DNA of 15,945 nucleotides from Cyanobacteriota bacterium (GTDB taxonomy: Bacteria > Cyanobacteriota > Cyanobacteriia > PCC-6307 > Cyanobiaceae), in NCBI GenBank assembly GCA_026389255.1, contig JAPLIF010000124.1, positions 1 through 15,945 of the forward strand, in the 5' to 3' direction. The notes below the pieces were generated by a model that worked only from the letters and a program-made list of their open reading frames with translations, searched no databases and was not told the DNA's origin. The position numbers were made by a program, and so were the translations under genes. Shown here piece by piece: positions 8,562 through 15,003 of the stretch (position 1 is its first letter; every line of letters begins with the position of its first letter).

Positions 8562-9885
8562 CCTCCCCCCTGGCACGCCGCTGGCCGCCTGGCGGCGGCG
8601 GCTCGGCTATGGCGCCAGCACCGCCGGTTTCACGGCCTTGGCCCTGTTGTTGCTACAGCTGCTGCTGGCCCAACGGTTGGAGCAACAGCAGCGCCGCCAG
8701 CTCGCTAACCAAGTGGCCGGCAGCGTTCTGCTGGCTGAACTGGGCCTCGAACGGTTCAGCCCGGCGGCCCTCGCTGACCTCAGCGGCATGGGCCTGGCGG
8801 TGGGCCCCCGCCCCCCGGCCGCCGCCAGCCCCGGCCAGCCGGCGCCCCTGGCCCTGCGCCTGCAAGCCGAAGCGCTCCGCAACGATCTCTGCCGCCGCCT
8901 GTCCCATTGCCCCCTGGTTTGGCCCACGGGGCCAGGAAGTCCTGGCCGCGGCGCCTGGGTCGAGCTGCAGTCGCCCCTGGAAACGGTCTGGCTGTTTGCC
9001 CCCATGGCCCCCCGCCATGGCTGGCCCCCCGATCCCCAGTTGGCCTCCCTGGCCCTGGTGGCCGGGGGGCTGGCCAGCCTGCTGCTGTTTCTGGCCCTGG
9101 AGGTGCAGCGTCCCCTGCGGCGCCTGGAGGGGGCCCTGGCCCAGGTGGGGCTGGACTCGGACTTGCCCCAGCCCCCCCTGGCGGCCTCGGGTGGCACCGA
9201 CGCCGTGCGGCGCCTGACCCAGCGCTTCAACGCCATGCTGGACCGCATCGAAGCCACCGGCCGGGAGCGGCGCACCATGCTCGCCGGCCTGGCCCACGAC
9301 CTGCGCAGTCCCCTGACGCGCCTGCAACTGCGGTTGGCCAGCAGCGGCCCCCTTGCCGCCGACGAGCGGCGCCGGGCCGAGGCCGATCTGGCGGCCCTGG
9401 AGCGCATCACCCGCCAGTTTCTGCAATTCGTTGGTGCCGAAAGCCAGGAAGCACCGGTTCTGGTGCCCCTGGAGGAGTTGGTGGCCGAGGCCGCCAATGG
9501 GGTGGATCAGGTGCAGCTGGATCTCGAACCGATGCGGCGCTGCGTCCAGCCCATTGCCCTGGCCCGGGCGATTGCCAACCTGCTCGATAACGCCGACACC
9601 CATGGCCAGCCACCGCTGCGCCTGGTGCTGCGATCGCTGGGGCAGGAGGGCTTTGCCATCGAGGTCTGGGATGCTGGCCCTGGCATTGCGGAGGCCGACT
9701 GGGAGCGGGCCCTGATGCCGTTCCAACGGCTCGATCCGGCCCGCTCGGGGGTGGGCCACAGCGGCCTGGGATTGGCGATCGCCGAGAGGGTGGCCCAGGC
9801 CCATGGCGGCAGCCTGGAGCGCCTGGCGCCCCCCCAAGGCGGCTTCGCCGTGGTGCTCTGGGGTCGCTCCCTGGGGCGCCCTTGA
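8524..9885 (+). CDS. EnvZ-like membrane sensor histidine kinase
   Basis: 453 residues. A first transmembrane helix at about 35-50 and a second at about 173-193 enclose a periplasmic loop of about 120 residues that would be the sensor. A HAMP-like linker leads to the dimerisation domain with the phospho-accepting H258 in GLAHDLRSPLTRL, an E/D-R-S-P-L context typical of EnvZ-type kinases. The ATPase domain has the N box (NLLDNAD at 352-358), the G1 box (DAGPG at 383-387) and the G2 box (GHSGLGLAIA at 411-420). The ATG at 8524 has a GGGG stretch at Shine-Dalgarno distance and overlaps the response regulator by 38 bases; ATG 8539 is an alternative start. It is likely to phosphorylate the regulator encoded just upstream. 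Confidence 0.88.
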   Translation: MSSCPMASPARPDLPPGTPLAAWRRRLGYGASTAGFTALALLLLQLLLAQRLEQQQRRQLANQVAGSVLLAELGLERFSPAALADLSGMGLAVGPRPPAAASPGQPAPLALRLQAEALRNDLCRRLSHCPLVWPTGPGSPGRGAWVELQSPLETVWLFAPMAPRHGWPPDPQLASLALVAGGLASLLLFLALEVQRPLRRLEGALAQVGLDSDLPQPPLAASGGTDAVRRLTQRFNAMLDRIEATGRERRTMLAGLAHDLRSPLTRLQLRLASSGPLAADERRRAEADLAALERITRQFLQFVGAESQEAPVLVPLEELVAEAANGVDQVQLDLEPMRRCVQPIALARAIANLLDNADTHGQPPLRLVLRSLGQEGFAIEVWDAGPGIAEADWERALMPFQRLDPARSGVGHSGLGLAIAERVAQAHGGSLERLAPPQGGFAVVLWGRSLGRP

Positions 9886-9893
9886 TGGGGGCT

Positions 9894-9913
9894 AGTCACA
9901 TCCAGTCACATCT
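9894..9913 (+). repeat. Tandem 10-bp direct repeat, possible response-regulator site
   Basis: AGTCACATCC at 9894-9903 is followed directly by AGTCACATCT at 9904-9913, nine of ten bases identical. OmpR-class regulators bind tandem direct repeats of about this period. The repeat sits between the kinase stop (9885) and the next gene start (9991), so it could act on that gene. This is a proposal from spacing only. Confidence 0.35.
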
Positions 9914-9990
9914 TGGCGCCGTGCAGTTGCAACTCAGTCCGATTTGCTTTGCAGGATGGTGATGTCAGCAAGGGCTTTGGCCCCTCTCCC

Positions 9991-10473
9991 ATGACCCTCC
10001 CTTCCCTTTCCCTGCGGCGCCTGACCCTGACCTTGGCCTTGGGCTTGGTTGCCGCCGCCCCGGCCCTGGCCCAGCCCGTCGCCGCACCGGTGCCCGCCCC
10101 CGGTGGAGCCCCCACCGGCCAGGTGCCCCGCAAACCGCGTCCCGAACGCCTCACCCCCGAACAGCGCCAAAAGATCTTCCCCGAGCAGCGCAGTCTCGTC
10201 GTTCGGGACCACCAGGCCCGCATCGCCATCCTCGAAAAGGGGCGCCGCTGCCTGGCGGCCGCCGCCAATTCCGATGCCCTGAGCGATTGCATGCGTCAGG
10301 AGCGCGACGCCATCCAGACCCAGCGCCTGCAGCACATGACCAACATGCGCGACCTGCTGCAGCGCAATGGCCTGCCCGTGCCCCAGTGGCGCCCCCTGCA
10401 GGGCAAGCCCGGCATGGGCATGCCTAGAGGCGCTGGCCACGGCGGCGGTAACGGAACGCCCCAGGCCATTTGA
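9991..10473 (+). CDS. Small exported protein with helical, basic core and Pro/Gly-rich ends
   Basis: 160 residues from the ATG at 9991. The open frame extends 26 codons upstream to a TTG at 9913, but the signal peptide (LRRLTLTLALGLVAAAPALAQ) begins right after this ATG, which decides the start. The mature protein starts with a Pro/Ala-rich stretch, then a charged helical region (LTPEQRQKIFPEQR, then RIAILEKGRRCL and CMRQERDAI with two Cys about 18 apart), and ends in a Gly-rich tail. The LTPEQ start plus helical repeat recalls Spy/CpxP-type periplasmic proteins, but the LTxxQ motif is not repeated, so I do not name it as such. It is convergent with glsA, with 14 bases between the stops. Confidence 0.65.
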   Translation: MTLPSLSLRRLTLTLALGLVAAAPALAQPVAAPVPAPGGAPTGQVPRKPRPERLTPEQRQKIFPEQRSLVVRDHQARIAILEKGRRCLAAAANSDALSDCMRQERDAIQTQRLQHMTNMRDLLQRNGLPVPQWRPLQGKPGMGMPRGAGHGGGNGTPQAI

Positions 10474-10487
10474 GGCCCAGCTGCCGC

Positions 10488-11483
10488 CTAGATCGCTGGT
10501 CTGGAGGCAAACAGATTCAGACCCAGGCGCTCGGAGAGGAATCGGGCGGTGAGCTGGCCCCGCACACTGTTGCCGGCGCCATCCAGCGGCGGTGAGTACG
10601 TGGCCAGACCCCCCTTGCCGGGGGCCACGGTGATCATGCCGCCGGAGACGCCGCTCTTGCCGGGCAGGCCGGTGTTGTAGAGCCAGTCGCCGGAGGTTTC
10701 ATACAGACCGGCCGTGACCATCACCGCCAAGACGTGCTGACAGATCACCGGATCGACCACCTGAAGGCCGCTGAGGGGCTGGCGCCCGCCATTGGCCAAG
10801 GTGGCGGCCATCAGGGCCAGATCCCGCGTGGTGATGCTGAGGGCACACTGGCGGGTGTAGAGGTCGGTGGAGATTGCGGGATCAAACCAGAGGCGCTCTT
10901 GGGCGCTCAGCAGGGTGGCGATGCCCACATTGCTTTGGTTTGTAGAGCGTTCTGAGGCATAAACAGTCGCGTCAATCGTCAGCGGCCGGCCGGCAAAGCG
11001 CGAGAAGCCCGCCTCAATGAAGGCCCACTTCGACGCCGCGGAATCCCCCGGCGCCAGGCTGGTGGCGGCGATGGCCCCCGCATTGACCATGGGGTTGGAG
11101 AGGCCCTCGCCACTGCGCTCCACCGCCAGCACCGAATTAAACGGCACGCCGGTGCTGTTCACCCCCAGTTTTACTTTGGCCGCATCTTCGCCAATCGCCT
11201 GGCAGATCAAAGCGAAGAGGAAGGGCTTCGAGAGGCTCTGGATGCTGAAGGGCTGTTCGGATTCCCCCGCTGCAAACAACTGGCCGTCGCTGGCGGCGAT
11301 GCAGATGCCGAAGTGATCCGGGTTGGCCGCTGCCAGGGCGGGGATGTAATCGGCAACCTCGCCCTCCGCCACGGCCGCAAAGCGTTGATGGGCCCCATCG
11401 ACTAGTTGCTGCACCACGGACTGCGTGGGTAGCTGGCCGGTTGAAACCCAGTTGGAGTTTGTTGGCTGCGGGGTGGACTTCAC
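10488..11483 (-). CDS. glsA: Glutaminase (glutamine to glutamate and ammonia)
   Basis: 331 residues from a GTG at 11483. The enzyme hydrolyses L-glutamine to glutamate and ammonia in the cytoplasm. It has the serine beta-lactamase-like fold, with the catalytic SxxK at 83-86 (SLSK in [10 protein letters not shown]). Other family motifs are [23 protein letters not shown] and the C-terminal [17 protein letters not shown]. The frame stays open upstream to 11687, but that part is Pro/Arg/Ser-rich and does not look like protein; the conserved fold begins near [13 protein letters not shown], so a start close to 11483 is chosen. The start could be off by some codons because no clear Shine-Dalgarno is seen. 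It is divergent from intI. Confidence 0.88.
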   Translation of the reverse strand: MKSTPQPTNSNWVSTGQLPTQSVVQQLVDGAHQRFAAVAEGEVADYIPALAAANPDHFGICIAASDGQLFAAGESEQPFSIQSLSKPFLFALICQAIGEDAAKVKLGVNSTGVPFNSVLAVERSGEGLSNPMVNAGAIAATSLAPGDSAASKWAFIEAGFSRFAGRPLTIDATVYASERSTNQSNVGIATLLSAQERLWFDPAISTDLYTRQCALSITTRDLALMAATLANGGRQPLSGLQVVDPVICQHVLAVMVTAGLYETSGDWLYNTGLPGKSGVSGGMITVAPGKGGLATYSPPLDGAGNSVRGQLTARFLSERLGLNLFASRPAI

Positions 11484-11673
11484 GGGGACTGGGTGGCTGG
11501 AGAGGGGATGGGGGGAGTGGGCAACCCTATCGGCAGGGCAGGGGCAAACCACTCTGAGGGTGGCTTTTGCCCTATCAGCTCGATCAGACAGTGCCGAAGT
11601 TCTCCAGCAACACTCGCTTCCCACGGACATGGGAATGGCGGGGAACTCTGAAGTGATATTTAGAAAATTGTTG

Positions 11674-12645
11674 ATGTCGGACCCCAAACGCCCACCAGGG
11701 CTGATCCAGCGTTACCGCGAGGAGCTGCAGGCCCGCCATTACGCCTGCCGCACAGTGGACACCTACGAGCAATGGCTGCGGCGGTTTCTGAGGTTTCACC
11801 AGCTGCGCCATCCGCGGGAGATGGGCAGCGCGGAGGTGAATGCCTTCCTCACCCATCTGGCGGTGGAGGGTCAGGTCAGTGCCTCCACCCAGAACCAGGC
11901 CTTATCGGCGCTGCTGTTTCTGTATCGGGTGCTGCTGGAGCGGGATCTGGATCTAGAGGGGGTGGTGCGAGCCAGGCAGAAGCGACGGCTGCCCGTGGTG
12001 TTGACCCAGGGGGAGGTGCGGGCGGTGCTGGAACGGATGGACGGCGTGGAAGCGTTGGTGAGCGGAGTGTTGTACGGCAGTGGACTGCGATTGATGGAAG
12101 CGCTGCGGCTGCGGGTACAGGATCTGGATTTCGAGCGCCGAGAACTGACTGTGCGCGATGGAAAGGGCAACAAGGATCGGCGGACGATGCTTCCTATGGG
12201 GGTAGGAGAGCGGTTGCGAGTGCAGTTACAGAAGGTGCGATACCTGCACGAGAAAGACCTTGCGGAGGGGTACGGAAGTGTGCAACTACCCGGAGCGCTC
12301 CGACGTAAATACCGTAATGCGGACAAGCAGTGGAACTGGCAGTGGGTGTTCCCCCAGCACCAACGCTGGCGCAATAACCAAACAGGAGAGCAGGGTCGGC
12401 ATCATCTCGATCCGAGCCTGGTGCAAAAAGCGATTCGCCGCGCCGTGATCGAGGCAAAGATCAGTAAAGCCCCCACCTCTCACAGCTTCCGTCATTCTTT
12501 TGCCACCCACTTACTCGAACGTGGCCATGACATTCGCACGATACAGGAATTGCTCGGCCACAACGACATCCGAACCACCATGATCTACACCCATGTGCTG
12601 AACCGTGGCCCATTCGGCATCAGCAGCCCTGCCGACAATTTGTAA
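11674..12645 (+). CDS. intI: Integron integrase (tyrosine recombinase, IntI family)
   Basis: 323 residues from the ATG at 11674. IntI recombines attC sites of gene cassettes with attI; it works on the folded bottom strand of attC. All tyrosine-recombinase catalytic residues are present: R139 in [14 protein letters not shown]164 in [10 protein letters not shown]270 and R273 in [12 protein letters not shown]296 in LLGH, and Y305 as the nucleophile in MIYTH. Between these, residues about 205-226 ([23 protein letters not shown], quoted in part: [15 protein letters not shown]) match the IntI-specific insert that separates this family from XerC/XerD. The N-terminal SAM-like core-binding domain is complete. 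The frame is open upstream to 11425, with ATGs at 11629 and 11635, but family alignment favours 11674. Unusually, the gene is co-oriented with the cassettes and its 3' end faces attI. No LexA-type box was evident upstream. Confidence 0.93.
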   Translation: MSDPKRPPGLIQRYREELQARHYACRTVDTYEQWLRRFLRFHQLRHPREMGSAEVNAFLTHLAVEGQVSASTQNQALSALLFLYRVLLERDLDLEGVVRARQKRRLPVVLTQGEVRAVLERMDGVEALVSGVLYGSGLRLMEALRLRVQDLDFERRELTVRDGKGNKDRRTMLPMGVGERLRVQLQKVRYLHEKDLAEGYGSVQLPGALRRKYRNADKQWNWQWVFPQHQRWRNNQTGEQGRHHLDPSLVQKAIRRAVIEAKISKAPTSHSFRHSFATHLLERGHDIRTIQELLGHNDIRTTMIYTHVLNRGPFGISSPADNL

Positions 12646-12664
12646 TCCAGTGCACACTGTCGAG

Positions 12665-12757
12665 GTGGATCCGCCAAAGATGGTCGGCACTTTTTACCGG
12701 AGCCCTGCGGCTTGGGCGGACGGCCAAAGGACCTGGGGGCAATTTGGGCGGATCCAC
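12665..12757. repeat. GGATCC-bounded inverted-repeat element, copy 1
   Basis: GTGGATCCGCCAAA at 12665-12678 pairs with TTTGGGCGGATCCAC at 12743-12757, differing by one unpaired G. An inner copy of the same core, CTTGGGCGGACGGCC, lies at 12711-12725. The right half (12711-12755) resembles 13046-13089 in copy 2, with the same core order and spacing. It could be a small non-autonomous element, an integrase-binding region, or a decayed attC-like site. Confidence 0.5.
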
Positions 12758-12948
12758 TTAATCGGAGTTTGAAGGATCGCAGACGGGCAATACTAACAAT
12801 ATGGACAGGGCTATTTTCGCGGGCTTTGAGTATCGATCAAGGCGAAACTGTCTGGCTCGCTTGATAAAGAGGATAAATCTTGCAAAAAACTCATTATTGC
12901 CGCCTCAGCGGCTCTCGGCACTTTTGTATCGCCACGAACACATCTTAT
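12758..12948. other. Non-coding spacer between the two repeat elements
   Basis: I see no convincing gene here. One 11-base word, TCGGCACTTTT, occurs at 12915-12925 and also inside repeat copy 1 (12684-12694), suggesting that related repeats extend beyond the hairpins. A leftward open frame of about 100 codons overlaps the right part of this stretch, but it crosses the hairpin and the attI site and looks spurious. This would be the place for the cassette promoter Pc, yet I find no strong -35/-10 pair. Confidence 0.4.
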
Positions 12949-13091
12949 GCGGATCCGCCTAAAATTCACCAGCCTTGGTCTTTGAGCCGTGAGATCCATT
13001 GTGGCGCAGTGCCTCTGCTGCCGGGCAGCCGGGCGAGAGCTGCGTCTTAGGCGGACAGCCGAGTGCCTCGGTGCGACATAGGCGGATCCGC
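12949..13091. repeat. GGATCC-bounded inverted-repeat element, copy 2, abutting attI
   Basis: GCGGATCCGCCTA at 12949-12961 pairs with TAGGCGGATCCGC at 13079-13091. An inner CTTAGGCGGACAGCC at 13046-13060 matches the inner motif of copy 1 apart from two bases. The right half has the same length as in copy 1, while the left half is about 50 bases longer. The pair GCCTAAA (12957) and CTTAGGC (13046) also resembles a degenerate R''/R' pair of an attC, about 90 bases apart, but the key G and C at the crossover boxes are changed. The right edge runs into the proposed attI site. Confidence 0.5.
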
Positions 13092-13108
13092 CCAAATAGA
13101 AGTTATAC
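13089..13108 (+). other. Candidate attI recombination site (attI x cassette 1 junction)
   Basis: The sequence CGCCCAAATAGAAGTTATAC holds a left box (GCCCAAA) and the crossover box GTTATAC at 13102-13108, matching GTTRRRY except for one position. From memory, it resembles the end of class 1 attI (GCCCTAAAACAAAGTTAGGC). Recombination would fall between G13102 and T13103. The R'' box of the next attC (GTATAAC at 13833) is the exact reverse complement of this box, as expected if cassette 1 begins here. It could instead be the R' end of a degraded attC. Confidence 0.7.
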
Positions 13109-13916
13109 GTAGGCAACCAATCAAGCTGATCAGCGGAATCTGGTCGGTTGCTCTAGGGTCTGTCCGATCTAGTGTTTTCTGATTGAGCCATGGCTGATGC
13201 CAGCCCCAACGAAGACGACAGCAGTCTTGTCAAGAAAACTCTTGATTGGATAGCAGAGGCGGGAATCAATGGATTAGGGGTACTGCCTTCAGCAAAGAAA
13301 GTTGCGGACGATCACCTTCGCAATACCGGAGACCCTGAATCAGCAATAGACTCAATCATTATGTGGAGAACGACCTACGCGGCGGGCACTGGATTCGTTT
13401 CGGGCGTGGGCGGGATTGCTGTTATGCCTGTAACAATTCCAGCAGCACTTCTTGCGTCTTATGCGTTGGCCGCAAATACCGCCGCAGCTATAGCGTACTT
13501 GCGTGGTTACGATATCCATTCAGAGCAAGCACGCACGATGATTCTGCTTTGTCTAATTGGTGAGAGCGGAGAGCAGATCCTTAAGAATGCTGGGATCGCG
13601 ATTGGCACCAAGTTGACTAAGAATCTTGTTCAACAGATTCCTGGCAAAGTGTTAATTGAAATTAACAAGCGCATTGGCTTTCGATTAGTCACTAAGGCCG
13701 GAGCCAAGGGAGTCGTAAACGTGGCGAAAATGGTTCCTTTGGTGGGAGGTGTTGTGGGAGCAGGTTTCGATAGTTTCTTCGTTAACGCATGTGGGCGAGT
13801 CTCGAAGAAGGTTTTTATCATGTAGTGACCACGTATAACATCACCATGCACCTGAGCCGCCGCCGCAAGTTAGACGCTGTTGGGCGATACTATTTGCGGC
13901 CAGGTGATGGTGAGCG
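13103..13916 (+). mobile_element. Integron gene cassette 1 (EcsC-family gene)
   Basis: An 814-base cassette delimited by crossover points after G13102 and after G13916. Its opening TTATAC and its attC R'' box GTATAAC are complementary, so the excised circle would rebuild a matched attC. It contains a single gene in the cassette orientation, with an 87-base leader before the ATG and only 7 bases between the stop and the attC. Base composition is much less GC-rich than the upstream core genes, in line with acquisition. Confidence 0.85.
13190..13825 (+). CDS. EcsC-family protein, cassette-borne
   Basis: 211 residues. The sequence follows the EcsC domain throughout: a Gly/Pro-rich N-terminal part (GINGLGVLPSAKKVADDHL), a hydrophobic helical stretch with SGVGGIAVMPVTIPAALLASY, then IAYLRGYD, which matches the 'iA.lyGyD' signature. 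The C-terminal part has INKRIGFRLVTKAGAKG followed by MVPLVGGVVGAGFDSF. EcsC domains are named after the third gene of the Bacillus ecs ABC transporter locus; their biochemical role is not established. The hydrophobic Gly-rich segments suggest membrane association. It is complete and the only gene in cassette 1. Translation presumably depends on a promoter upstream, in or before attI, because no clear own promoter is visible. Confidence 0.75.
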   Translation: MADASPNEDDSSLVKKTLDWIAEAGINGLGVLPSAKKVADDHLRNTGDPESAIDSIIMWRTTYAAGTGFVSGVGGIAVMPVTIPAALLASYALAANTAAAIAYLRGYDIHSEQARTMILLCLIGESGEQILKNAGIAIGTKLTKNLVQQIPGKVLIEINKRIGFRLVTKAGAKGVVNVAKMVPLVGGVVGAGFDSFFVNACGRVSKKVFIM

Positions 13917-13922
13917 TTCGGC
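13833..13922 (+). other. attC site of cassette 1
   Basis: A 90-base site. R'' is GTATAAC (13833-13839) and R' is GTTCGGC (13916-13922). The inner arms CACCATGCACCT (13842-13853) and AGGTGATGGTG (13902-13912) pair with one extrahelical G at 13848, the hallmark that directs strand choice. A further stem, GCCGCAA with TTGCGGC, closes a loop of about 25 bases. Much of both arms is shared with the attC at 14718. Crossover lies between 13916 and 13917. The unpaired loop contains GTTAGAC and GTTGGGC, which fit the box consensus but have no partner. Confidence 0.88.
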
Positions 13923-13942
13923 GGCTACGTGCCGAGGTAAAG

Positions 13943-13971
13943 TTGACAAATGAAGAGCCATTGAGTAGTCT
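13943..13971 (+). promoter_or_regulatory. Possible cassette-internal sigma-70 promoter
   Basis: A perfect -35 hexamer TTGACA at 13943-13948 is followed, after exactly 17 bases, by TAGTCT at 13966-13971, a weaker -10. It sits 22 bases ahead of the methyltransferase ATG at 13994, so the transcript leader would be short. Most cassettes lack promoters, so this would allow expression independent of Pc. Confidence 0.45.
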
Positions 13972-13993
13972 AAGGCAGGTTTGCTAACACAGG

Positions 13994-14695
13994 ATGAAAA
14001 GCAAAATCAATCAGGTAGACGCAGAATTGCTTGACCGAAGGTTATATGCTGCTAAATGCGCAGGTGGAACGAGCTCTTCATCTATCAAAACTCTAGTCTT
14101 AACCCTAATCAAAGAACGGCGTTTCAAGGGTGCTGCTCTTGATTATGGCGCTGGTAAAGGAGAGCTACTTAGCTTGCTGAGCCATAAAGGTATATTTCAC
14201 AAGCTCATCGGTACAGATATTCTTGAAAAACCTGCACAACTCAACGAAGATGTAATATGGTACCAGCAAGACTTAAATCAACCTCTTGAAATCCAAGGCG
14301 AATTGCCCAATTTGGTGATTTGCACCGAAGTAATTGAACATTTGGAAAATCCACGAGCTGTTTTTCGCGAACTCTACCGAATTCTCGCGCCAGGAGGCCA
14401 CCTTTTGTTGACAATGCCAAATCAAGAAAGTCTCCGGTCGTATTTCGGCCTAGTCCTTGGAGGTCATTTCACTCATTTTCTTGGCAATAGCTACCCTGCT
14501 CATATCACCGCGCTTCTGAGACTAGATCTAAAACGAATATGTGTAGAGTCTGGATTCTCATCGCCTACTTTCTATTATACAGATTCAGGGGGCATACCAA
14601 AGTTTCCAGCGATGTCATGGCAAATGGTCTCTTTAGGATTGCTGCGCGGTCGCCTCTTTAGTGATAACATTGCAATGTTAGCTCAGAAAGCCTGA
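13994..14695 (+). CDS. Class I SAM-dependent methyltransferase, cassette-borne
   Basis: 233 residues. Motif I, ALDYGAGKGELLSLLS (about 49-64), binds SAM; an acidic residue after the second strand (GTDILEKP) would contact the ribose. Then come ICTEVIEHLENPRAVFREL and RILAPGGHLLLTMPN, the classic run of a Methyltransf_11/23-type domain. The C-terminal about 80 residues (RSYFGLVLGGHFTHFLGNSYPAHIT onward) form a substrate-specific cap whose target is unknown; small molecules, lipids or sugars are all possible in this fold. The motif HFTHFLGNSYPAHIT resembles those of methyltransferases found near glycan genes, but this is weak. The start is supported by AGG directly before the ATG, which is closer than ideal. 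It is the only gene of cassette 2. Confidence 0.82.
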   Translation: MKSKINQVDAELLDRRLYAAKCAGGTSSSSIKTLVLTLIKERRFKGAALDYGAGKGELLSLLSHKGIFHKLIGTDILEKPAQLNEDVIWYQQDLNQPLEIQGELPNLVICTEVIEHLENPRAVFRELYRILAPGGHLLLTMPNQESLRSYFGLVLGGHFTHFLGNSYPAHITALLRLDLKRICVESGFSSPTFYYTDSGGIPKFPAMSWQMVSLGLLRGRLFSDNIAMLAQKA

Positions 14696-14717
14696 GAGAG
14701 GTATTGTCATAATTACC

Positions 14718-14806
14718 GCCGAACAGAGCCATGCACCTGAGCCGCCACCGCATGAGGCTCGCAGAGCCCACCGCCTCTCTGCGGCCAGGTGATGGTAGCG
14801 TTAGAC
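14718..14806 (+). other. attC site of cassette 2
   Basis: An 89-base site. R'' is GCCGAAC (14718-14724) and R' is GTTAGAC (14800-14806), a full match to GTTRRRY. Inner arms CCATGCACCT (14729-14738) and AGGTGATGG (14787-14795) pair with an extrahelical G at 14733. The terminal stem is longer than in the other site: CCGCATGAGGC pairs with GCCTCTCTGCGG with small bulges. Crossover lies between 14800 and 14801. Confidence 0.88.
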
Positions 14807-15003
14807 GGAAGAACGTCAACGTGACTGCATGCGAAAAGATTACACCAACATCTACCGTTAGGTCACCTACATACATTATGCCCAAGTACTGGCGCTTGAG
14901 GATAGAGGACTCAAGTAGATTCTCCTGGATCGCACATAGGGCGATTTAAGCATGGATGAAAGCTTAAGTTTGATTCAAAGATATGCTTGAGCTGCAAGGC
15001 AAG
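14807..15003. other. Stretch after the last attC with no gene recognised
   Basis: No convincing reading frame starts here. A 72-codon rightward frame that begins inside the attC at 14731 covers part of it but looks spurious. An isolated box-like word, GTTAGGT at 14857-14863, fits GTTRRRY but has no partner. The word GTCTAAC, expected as the R'' of a cassette beginning at 14801, is not found between here and the right edge. Confidence 0.4.

Larger units (their letters stand above)
13917..14800 (+). mobile_element. Integron gene cassette 2 (methyltransferase gene)
   Basis: An 884-base cassette between the crossover points at 13916/13917 and 14800/14801. It begins TTCGGC, and the R'' box of its attC is GCCGAAC, the exact complement of GTTCGGC. 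It has one gene in cassette orientation, a 77-base leader with a promoter-like pair, and 22 bases between the stop and the attC. Like cassette 1, its composition is far less GC-rich than the core genes. Confidence 0.85.

Noticed and set aside
11484..11687. Upstream extension of the glutaminase and of intI reading frames
   Set aside because: Both strands stay open here, but neither translation resembles its family; it is more likely the shared divergent promoter region.
12811..13116. Leftward reading frame of 101 codons between intI and cassette 1
   Set aside because: It crosses the inverted repeats and the attI junction, has no recognisable protein features and no plausible start context.
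13869..13885. GTTAGAC and GTTGGGC boxes in the loop of the first attC
   Set aside because: They match the crossover consensus but are in the unpaired loop and have no complementary R'' partner at the right distance.
13833..14806. The two similar repeats as a CRISPR array or transposon ends
   Set aside because: Only two copies, about 885 bases apart, each internally palindromic with box pairs; this fits attC sites and not CRISPR repeats or IS termini.
14731..14949. Rightward 72-codon frame starting inside the attC of cassette 2
   Set aside because: Its first third is the attC stem-loop; the rest has no protein-like pattern.
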